Shown: one piece after another, positions 7,396 to 13,973 of the stretch
How positions within the stretch are numbered: the first letter of the stretch is position 1
How the letters are laid out: each line of letters opens with the position of its first letter
DNA from: Scleroderma bovista
Taxonomy: Eukaryota > Basidiomycota > Agaricomycetes > Boletales > Sclerodermataceae
Length of the DNA stretch: 13,973 nucleotides
Direction: 5' to 3'
NCBI GenBank assembly: GCA_037178675.1
Contig: JAYMGJ010000687.1
Coordinates: forward strand, 1-13,973
The notes under the pieces: model-generated
What the model was told of the DNA's origin: nothing
The model's input: only the letters and a program-made list of their open reading frames with translations
The model's database searches: none
Position numbers and translations under genes: made by a program

Positions 7396-7995
7396 TCAGC
7401 ATGAGAGGCTTTCTAAGGGGCCTGGCTTAGTCGGATAGGCTTTATGATAGTCGGCCACAAGTTCTGAGGTGTGTCCGAGCTCGGTCGTGATCAACCAAGA
7501 TGTTTCTTCATCGGTACCTTCGTAACCAGCCCATCTAACTAGGTAGAGGAGTGGGCATTGGCGTTGACGTCGGTCGAACTTTGAATTGAGGATCTCGGTG
7601 ATCTCGAACTCGGGTTCGCCGTCGACTTCGATGGGAGGTGGTGGAGGTTGTGACCGATTCGGTATTGTATTTGGTGTCGCTGGTTCGAGCTGTGAGACGT
7701 GGAAGACGGGATGGACAGCACGCATAGAGTCGGGGAGACAGATTGTGAATGATAAAGTGCCGACTTGGGCGATGATTGGATAGGGGCCGAGATTCTTCTC
7801 GGAGAGATTCTTTGACGGTCGGGTAGACCTAAAGTACTTGGCTTTGATGAATACTTGATCACCGACTTTGAAATCGGGTGCGGGTGATCTTCTGGGGTCA
7901 GCAGGGCCTTGGTACCTTTTCTGGGCAGCAGCCATTTCTTCATGTAGGTACTCATGCAGTGACTCTAAGTCAACTGCATATTCCTGTGCCCGATG
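7396..7995 (-). pseudogene. pol: Ty3/gypsy integrase C-terminus with chromodomain, 5'-truncated
   Basis: An open frame of 199 residues ends at TGA 7398-7396. It starts inside integrase (HRAQEYAVDLESLHEYLHEE) and continues MAAAQKRYQG, a standard helix of the integrase C-terminal region. It then has the GPY/F module (VGDQVF..., LGPYPIIAQVG, HPVFHVSQLEP), a Pro-rich linker, and a chromodomain (PEFEITEIL...YLVRWAGYEGTDEETSW, roughly residues 128-190). The domain keeps the aromatic Phe/Trp positions that form the methyl-lysine cage. In chromoviruses this domain directs integration to histone-marked chromatin. The catalytic DDE core, reverse transcriptase, RNase H and protease are missing: homology stops at 7995, where an in-frame TGA and unrelated sequence begin. 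The surviving frame itself is intact. Confidence 0.95.
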
Positions 7996-8506
7996 TCACG
8001 CACCAAACGTGTTTGGTACTGTGGACATGGAGAAAGTTAGCCGATGAAACTAATGCGAAGAACGCACACCCAAGATCTGTTGAAAGATTGTCCCAACTTG
8101 AGGGATACAGACAGCCCTCGCTATCCATATCACGCAAAGTCAAGACTATCCTTATGCGAAGAATGAATACAAGCTCGTTGTAGCCATCTATCGCACAAGA
8201 ATGACTATCCTGATGCGAGAGATGAATGCCAACATGGACAGTCATCTATCGCACAAGAACCGCCAAGAAGCAGAAGAATCCAAGGATTGATGATCATTTC
8301 AGTATGAGAGAGGAATGCAACCTACTGCAGTCCAACTCCCATACCAGAACAACCAAAGAAGCAGAAGAAACGATAGAGAAACAAAGGAGAAAAGGAAGAA
8401 TCATTTTTAGTGCCCAAATGTCAAATTTAGGCGCCCAGTGCCGGCATTCCGATATTTTGAATAGCTCCGCCATTTTTGAAGCTATCAATCATGTGACTAT
8501 ACCATC
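7996..8506. repeat. Non-coding stretch with junction palindrome and 58-bp tandem duplication
   Basis: No gene is seen. Right at the break of the integrase frame is a near-perfect palindrome, ACCAAAC-GT-GTTTGGT (8002-8017). Further right, two copies of a 57-58 bp unit (8144-8201 and 8203-8259) share GACTATCC, ATGCGA, GAATG and a perfect CATCTATCGCACAAGAA end. Looser half-copies (ATGCGAAGAACGCAC near 8053, CTATCCATATCACGCA near 8120) suggest an older array. The remainder to 8506 shows nothing I can name. Confidence 0.6.
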
Positions 8507-8614
8507 ATGGAGCCTAGACCGTGGTCTATCTGCCTGTCAAGTTCTGACGTAAATCTGTTCATTTCCCACGGAGATATTCCACCCGCAATCCAGACACCCA
8601 CTTCATCACTCACT

Positions 8615-9004
8615 ATGGAGTCCACATTTTCTCTGGAACGTTTCTCCGCTATTGCAGCAGACCTCAACTATGTCCTGCTCTTGGAACAGCCTCTCCCTGA
8701 GCTCCTGTGTACTGTCTGGTACATATCTTCCCAGCCTGCTCCCTCAGTCCCTCTCGTTCTCGGTCAGCGCGTTCTCCTCGTCAGTCCTGCGTCGCGCACA
8801 TACTTTGGTCGTCTCAAGTCTATCATTAGACTTGAAAATTCATACCTGGTCGTCTCTGTGTCTCCTGAGTCCTCTGCATATGGTCCTTTCATCCCAGAGT
8901 CCTGTCACATCCATCTCCCTCTATCATTCATCTCGCTTCCCTGGACACGTCGAATCTGCTACTTGCGATTCTCTTCCCTGCTATCCCGCAACAAACACGA
9001 ATGA
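8615..9004 (+). CDS. Doubtful small hypothetical ORF
   Basis: 129 codons from ATG 8615 (MESTFSLERFSAIAADLN) to TGA 9002-9004; the same frame is open back to an ATG at 8507. I do not recognise it. It is Leu/Ser/Pro-rich with alternating hydrophobic strands (GQRVLLVSPASRTYFGRL, SYLVVSVSP) and no signal peptide or membrane segment that I would trust. A mixed, non-repetitive composition over this length and an AATAAA at 9284-9289 downstream argue slightly for a real gene. Against it, the region is CT-rich, no intron or neighbour supports it, and a second frame is also open (8652-9017). It may be a shadow of CT-rich DNA or a remnant of an unidentified element. Confidence 0.3.
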   Translation: MESTFSLERFSAIAADLNYVLLLEQPLPELLCTVWYISSQPAPSVPLVLGQRVLLVSPASRTYFGRLKSIIRLENSYLVVSVSPESSAYGPFIPESCHIHLPLSFISLPWTRRICYLRFSSLLSRNKHE

Positions 9005-9283
9005 AACAGTGCTCTAGAACCCTTCTTAGGAGCCCTAATAGAGTACAGAACCTTCCCCTTACTGCTCAAGGGAAGACTGCACTTTGGGAGCACCAAATTT
9101 CGCGTTTTTGCTCTACAGAAGCTCAATCCAAGGGATTTGTGACACTCTGTGACCAGCTGTGACTCTACTTGTCATTCCAGGCCCCCTGACACTGCTCTTC
9201 TGGTCGGATCAATTCTTTTATTATCCCCCAGCCACTCCCATCAGTGGCACTGCTTCAGAAGCTCATCTCCAGATCTAAAGTTC

Positions 9284-9289
9284 AATAAA
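9284..9289 (+). promoter_or_regulatory. AATAAA polyadenylation-like signal
   Basis: AATAAA lies 280 nt after the stop of the doubtful ORF. It is offered only as a possible 3' end for it. Confidence 0.25.
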
Positions 9290-9298
9290 TCATAGGTT

Positions 9299-9766
9299 GT
9301 GCTTCCCTTCTTTCTGAGTCACACAGAGTCACTCTGGCTCACTCTGACTCACTCTGCTGCGCATTATTCATCCCCTCTTGGCATTACTAATCCCCATTAC
9401 TCCCCTTACCAATCACTTACCAATCATCCTTCAAATCATGCTTATCATGCTGCTTATCAATTCATGACTCATGCCCCTATGATTCATATGTATTATGTCA
9501 TCGCATATGCTCATTTAGCTTCGATCTACTCATCCCCTGCTTTCCCCCCCTCTCTTTTGGGCCCCATGCAATGATTTTTCCATATTCTTGGTTATACACC
9601 CCTTTTTACCTATGTTTTTGCTCTTTCCCTTGGCTCAGCAGCTTGTTCAGGCTCTCCCATCGATGACTCAGCCTGATTACACTGCTTATCAATCGCTTAC
9701 CAATTTCTTACCAATCTCTTACCAAGCACTTAGTCATTTGTGCTTACAGGGCCACAGCCCCTCCTG
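9299..9766. repeat. CT-rich low-complexity stretch with CTTACCAATC repeats
   Basis: First come tandem words CACTCTGRCTCACTCTG (about 9318-9360). Then TTACCAATC-type words recur: two near 9405-9430 and four between 9685 and 9731 (TTATCAATCGCTTACCAATT and so on). Frames are open on the plus strand only because the composition lacks purine-rich stops. I see no protein. Confidence 0.6.
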
Positions 9767-9821
9767 TATATAAACCAGCAGCCAAAGGCTGCAAGGAAGT
9801 GTCTGCTTCCCCCTCAATAAA
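9767..9821 (+). promoter_or_regulatory. Close TATA box / polyadenylation signal pair
   Basis: TATATAAA (9767-9774) and AATAAA (9816-9821) are 41 bp apart on the plus strand. Such tight pairing is typical of the U3/R region of a compact LTR, where start and poly(A) site nearly coincide. I could not find TG...CA ends or a second copy in this window, so no LTR is called. Confidence 0.35.
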
Positions 9822-10333
9822 GCGACCACATTCACTCTCCCTCACTGTCTATAAGCTCCTTCTTTGTCTTTGGACTTGTAGGTCACTCAGTGCTGGCCTA
9901 AAGCTCCTATATTACTGTTTATCAGATATATCTTGTATCTGATCATTTCTCTAGGCTCAAGCGCAGTCTAGCATCACTGTCCACTCCATCCCATCACTGT
10001 CCATCGCATTCTTTAAGCAGGAACTGTCCCCTTGCTTCCCTGTTGCTCCATCACTGCTGTTACACCCCTGTCATCAATCTATCATCGCTTTTCTATCCCA
10101 GGACTCTTCCTAACCACTGTGGTAGGCTGAAGAGGAGTCAATACCATCCCCAGTCGCATCTATTCCCCATCAGAAGCCCTTCCCTTCCCTCCTGCATCCT
10201 GCCTGAAGGCGTGCAGCACATCCCTCTGAGGAGATTAAATACCAGAAACGCAAAGGAAGACCACCACTCGCATATTGCTGTCATTTGGTGTTGGTTGTTG
10301 GTTGTTCTGACCTCTTCCCTCACTTAGGCGCAC
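9822..10333. other. No recognisable gene
   Basis: CT-rich sequence with recurring CATCACTGTCCA words (about 9971-10005). No coding pattern, RNA gene or element end is seen. Confidence 0.5.
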
Positions 10334-10763
10334 ACCGGTCACTGTCATACCAGTAGCATACCGACCAACCAGTAGTTTGGTACCGGCTGATGATATGGAT
10401 ACTGGTATTGTTTTGTTTGGTGGTAAACAACACCATGCCAGCAGAATGCTGCCCGGTGATACTTTCACAAGGACAGCACTGACAAGTAATAACAATACCA
10501 AAATTATATTGTAACAACAGACCGAGTACTGGCAGATGATGGACATGCTAGTATTGCACTTGCCGGTCATGAATACACTGGTGTACATACCGGTCATCAT
10601 CATACCAGCTGTGCTATAAGACAAGCCCACTCAAGCTAATCAAAGGTATGAGTACATTGTTAGTATACTATGGTAAGCAAACCACCATGGGAAGATCATA
10701 CTTGGTGTGCACTGACCGGTCATGATTATGCCAGTAGTGTGCTGACCGGGATTCATCATCCAG
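10334..10763. repeat. Dispersed copies of a 20-bp motif, ACCGGTCATNATNATNCCAG
   Basis: Copies lie at 10334-10353, 10562-10581 (diverged), 10589-10608, 10715-10734 and 10745-10763. Several are followed by TAG (CCAGTAG). The motif contains the palindrome ACCGGT. Spacing is irregular, so this is not a simple tandem repeat. The zone lies beyond the truncated C-terminal side of the KDZ transposase. No genes are seen in it or in the A/T-richer 10764-10965. Confidence 0.6.
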
Positions 10764-10965
10764 TAGTATCCAATGTTGGGTGACAAATATGAACTAGTAA
10801 TTCATCACATGATAATATTGGCAATGGTACAACAATAATTATAAGTAAAGAAATGGGCCATTGGCCTGACTGACTGGTGCTAAGCATACAAGTAGATCAC
10901 TTACACATTTAATCATAGCCATGCACAGGAATATAATCTTACACAAACAAAGGATACTAATTGTA

Positions 10966-12854
10966 CTACAAATACAAAGTTTGTGGCAATGAAACAAAAT
11001 TAGTCCTTATGTGAGGAGTCCCCACCTCCTTCACCCATTGCAAGCACATGCGGTTGTGTGCATGTCCATGAAAGGCACCCACCATGAAGCGCAGATGGTG
11101 CCTCTGTATCCTTGGACCAATGCTACTGGTACTTGCAGTTTTTGCAAAGGCACAGCCAATGTCATATGTGCAGCCACCCCTAGGGCCATACACCGATAGC
11201 AGGTGATCAACGATTGCTAGTGGATACTTAGCCCTGACGGGCTGTCAGAATTACCAAGTATGATGGCATAATACAACACTTACAGTTCACCACTCTTTAT
11301 CATGTCACAGGCTAAGAGCACGAAACGATGCTGACATGTTGTGAGAAAAATTCCAGACTCCTCGAATACGGCAAATGTTTTCTTCCACACATCAGCTTTT
11401 GCATTGTGCCACCAGTCGATGCAGTTGAACTTATCAGAAACATTTGATGTCTCTAGCTCCCAGTCCTCGTCGAATATCTCTGTATCTGTATTAGTGGGCG
11501 CTTGTGTCTTGACAATGCCTGTGAGTCAACGGTGCCAGTTTGGTTAGATTGAACGTACCCGTCTCGCTTTAACTTCATATTTGAATTTGTCGACTTCCTC
11601 ATTACTTAACCAATAGCATGATCTTGGCGTGCAATGATCCACTCATGGAACAGTGCCATACACCATTGTGTCCCATCGTTTGAGGCTATCATTCCCATCA
11701 ATGGAAACAAGCCAATCAAATGAAAGAGATGGCGCATCTTCAAGACGGTAGAAACAGGCTGGACACTCATTCCGAAGCCTCCACTCCTGAGTATTACGGT
11801 TAAGAGCCACTCTGATCCTGTGGTCAACATGGTGAACGATCTCCAGATATACATCGTAAGCATGGGAAAATTGATCGAAAAGATATGGGCGATAGGGTAC
11901 CTATTGGGGAGTCAATACAGAACAAATCATATAGTGGTGCTTACATTATGGAGATTACACAGCATCTTGCATTGTGCCTGAATACTGAAATGTGGACACA
12001 CACGACGGGCCTGTTGAAATGCAGCAAGGGTCCGAAGCGACAAGGCAACGGTTGGATGTACAGGTGAGCAGCCCAAGTATCCATGAAAAATGAGGTTTTC
12101 ATTTGGAAAGATATGGTGTGGGCGCACAACAAGCATCGCCCTGTGTCTGGCTGGATCAAAGGAAAGTAAAAACTAAAAAAAGGTATTACGTATTACCAGC
12201 AGGCTTGACAACTCACTGAAAATATCAAGGAGTTCAATCCCACTGATGGTGCCAGAAGGATGTGCTTCGTGGTCATCATTTGCCTTGGCAGGTTCCTCTG
12301 TGGGGAATCCATCACCAGAATCGTGTGAGCGAAAGTCTAGGTATGTGTCAACCAGCTTGCACATCTGAGCATCCCAGTGGTTAGTTTGGAGTTCAATACA
12401 GTCCCTGCGATCGTGGGTGGATGCCTGGCATATTCCTGTTAGAGAATGTGGGTTAAACAAGGGGTATAAAAAAGCCAGACCATTCGGAGACGTGTTGGGA
12501 AAGTGCAAAGAACTCATCCTCATCATCCTCACTATCATGATCGGATTCCTGGCTCTGGAAGGGCAAAGGCTCGTCATATTGTATATTCATACCTTGGTCT
12601 TCAAACATTTGATCCGCAGCATCCCGGTCCTCAATAGGCAGCGCTAAATAATGATTAACCCAGTTTGATGGACAACGGTGAGAAGGGATATAGATACCTT
12701 GGAGGCTGGCAATACGCCGTTCATTGATTTCGTGGAGGTGATCATCCTGCTTTGCTGCACCCAATACTTTGGTGTACCGAACATGTCCTCTGAACCCATG
12801 GAGAGAGATGGATTTGGAAAGTCCCCGGATTTTTGTTGAGCCTCGACGGGGCAT
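10966..12854 (-). pseudogene. KDZ (Kyakuja-Dileera-Zisupton) transposase pseudogene, C-terminus lost
   Basis: Exons on the minus strand: 12854-12698, 12643-12481, about 12435-12217, 12150-11945, 11900-11559, 11507-11284, and 11233 to about 11035 (frame open to 10966). Introns are 44-66 bp. Start MPRRGSTKIRG, then ALPIEDRDAADQMFED and an acidic stretch, then WDAQMCKLVDTYLDF. Next comes the cysteine region: FHGYLGCSP, CPHFSIQAQ, LCNLHNVPYRPYL, YDVYLEIVHHVD, NECPACFYRLE. The catalytic part has SIDGNDSLKR (first Asp), CYWLSNEEVDKFK, SGIFLTTCQHRFVLLACDM, SGELAKYPLAIV, TYDIGCAF (second Asp) and VGAFHGHAHNRMC. The region with the final conserved Glu is missing. An in-frame TGA (11645-11643) follows GTVP; CGA would restore Arg. 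The intron 12480-12436 also has a phase conflict. KDZ enzymes move cut-and-paste elements common in mushrooms. This copy is inactive. Confidence 0.9.
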
Positions 12855-12865
12855 GGTAACCTAGC

Positions 12866-13780
12866 TGAAGCATGGTGATAGGTGACAAAGAGCATGAATG
12901 AGGGAGAAGTACACACCTTGTCAGGAGTGTTGGGGGCAATAGCGGCGTTGTCGATGGCTTCAGAGGGGCTGAAATCAGCGTTGGCGGAGCTTGGGGCTTA
13001 GGACATGGTAAAGAAACATTAGAGAACTGGCCATGACAACAAAAGAAGTACATACCTTGTAAAGGGTCATCGAGACCAATAGCAGCGTTGTCAACAGCAG
13101 GAGAGTTGCTGCAATGGCGCTGGCGGCACTAGAGGCATTGACAAATGGAGAGCGAAGGGTCAGGAACATCAGAAACAACATTGAGGAAGGTACATACCTT
13201 GTCAAGAGCATCAAGAGCAGCAGTGGTGTTGACGGCGCGAGAGATGGTGAAAACCGAGGAAGGAAGCGTTAATGGCATTGAAAAACAACATCGAAAGCGG
13301 TATGTACGTTGTACAGAGCATTGAGACCAGCGAGGTCATTGTTGAAGGCAATGTGGCCGTTGAGCGACAGTGGCATTGTCAATTGCTGGCGAGTTGCTGG
13401 AACGGTGTTGTCAGCGCTAGAGACATTGAAAAATGAGGAGAAAAGCATTAATGACATTGGAAAACGATGTCGAGGGAGTACATACACAGCGAGGGCAGCG
13501 AGGCCGTTGTTGATGGCAATGGAACCGTGAAAATGAATGACTTCGGCAGCACTGGCGATATTGAGGGAAGCATCCTGTGGGCTAGCATTTCAAACAAGGG
13601 GGCAGGGAGGGGCATGGAGAACAGCGGGCGCAACGGCAACACCAGGTGATGGAGCAGTGAGGACGTTGTTGGCAGCATTAAACATTGATGGTAGCGTACC
13701 GTTGGCTAGCGTTGTTCAGGGATGCGCGGGAGAATGGAGAACAGTGAGCATGACAGCAGCGTGCACCCTTAGACGGCGGC
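12866..13780 (-). repeat. Tandem array of exon-like / intron-like units upstream of the KDZ start
   Basis: On the minus strand donor-like GTATGTAC (or decayed GTGTGTAC, GTACATAC) recurs at 13485, 13307, 13197, 13055 and 12916, so unit spacing is about 178, 110, 142 and 139 bp. Between donors are intron-like pieces with TTCAATG and CTCTAG or similar acceptors, and exon-like pieces of about 73 bp (13128-13056, 12989-12917). The exon pieces share a coding theme: SNSPAVDNAAI, SPSEAIDNAAI, AVNTTAALDALDK, SNSPAIDNATV, and IAFNNDLAGL / IAINNGLAAL. One intron (12916-12865) joins the array to the KDZ ATG region. Stops and frame conflicts show decay. It is either a multiplied 5' exon of the transposon or a separate repeat gene. 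Confidence 0.7.
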
Positions 13781-13830
13781 AGCAATGACAACAACAACAA
13801 AGAGGCAGAGGGAACAGGGACATGGGAAGA

Positions 13831-13973
13831 GGGCGGGCGCAGTGTCGAGTTAGTGTATTAGTAAGCTGAGCTAATCAGTGCGGTGGTGGCAGACGTGGGA
13901 TTTAGAGGGCGGGCGCAGTGTCAAGTCAGTGTATTAGTAAGCTGAGCTAATCAGCGCGGCGGCGGACGTGGGA
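13831..13973. repeat. Direct duplication of a ~70-bp unit at the window edge
   Basis: Units 13831-13900 and 13907-13973 begin GGGCGGGCGCAGTGTC, contain TATTAGTAAGCTGAGCTAAT (arms TTAG/CTAA) and end GACGTGGGA, with period 76. They differ by a 3-bp gap and a few changes, mostly C/T (GTGCGGTGG against GCGCGGCGG). The array may continue beyond the window. Confidence 0.85.

Noticed and set aside
9299..9773. Plus-strand ORFs rich in His/Tyr/Ser/Pro
   Set aside because: Composition follows the CTTACCAATC repeats. There is no domain and no consistent start.
13269..13788. Individual ORFs on both strands in the right-hand array
   Set aside because: They run through donor and acceptor-like sites and change frame between units. 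The repeated exon-like pieces explain them better.

Overview
The window looks like repeat-rich nuclear DNA of a basidiomycete, most likely an Agaricomycete. The evidence is: introns of about 44-70 bp with GTATGT/GTAAGT donors and CTRAY branch sites; a chromodomain Ty3/gypsy retroelement; a Kyakuja-Dileera-Zisupton (KDZ) transposase; a tyrosine recombinase of the kind common in mushroom genomes; and a DUF6532-like gene. No intact cellular gene is evident. Almost everything recognisable is a broken mobile element or pseudogene.

Layout from left to right: 1-515 is a degenerate minisatellite. 541-986 (minus) is the N-terminal part of a Ty3/gypsy gag. It is followed in the leftward direction of the element by nothing more of pol, and is preceded by its primer site (1015-1025) and complete 5' LTR (1028-1653). 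1654-4143 (plus) is a multi-exon DUF6532-like pseudogene. 4369-4536 is a 28-bp tandem repeat. 4751-5215 (plus) is the catalytic C-terminus of a tyrosine recombinase. 5454-6079 is a second complete LTR of the same family and orientation, here a 3' LTR. Next to it, on the opposite strand to pol, lies a two-exon coiled-coil/zinc-cluster gene with its own TATA box (6176-7303). 7396-7995 (minus) is the integrase C-terminus plus chromodomain. 7996-10965 is mostly non-coding, with one doubtful ORF and several short repeats. 10966-12854 (minus) is a KDZ transposase pseudogene. 12866-13780 holds a tandem array of short exon-like/intron-like units upstream of it, and 13831-13973 is a tandem duplication at the window edge.

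The two LTRs belong to one family but face outward: each has its element interior on the side away from the other. They are therefore two truncated insertions (or a rearranged pair), not one element carrying the 3.8 kb between them. From the two halves one can read the life cycle of the family. An LTR TATA box lies about 35 nt before an 11-nt segment that is perfectly complementary to the primer-binding position, which is the arrangement of Tf1-type self-priming. A purine tract abuts the 3' LTR, integrase ends in a GPY/F module and chromodomain, and an antisense accessory gene sits between pol and the 3' LTR.

Decay is marked by C-to-T changes at CpG. About three quarters of the differences between the LTRs are at CpG, and premature TGA codons in the DUF6532 and KDZ genes sit where CGA (Arg) would restore the frame. 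This fits methylation-linked or RIP-like mutation. The most interesting items are the antisense zinc-cluster gene, the self-priming signature and the repeated mini-exon array.
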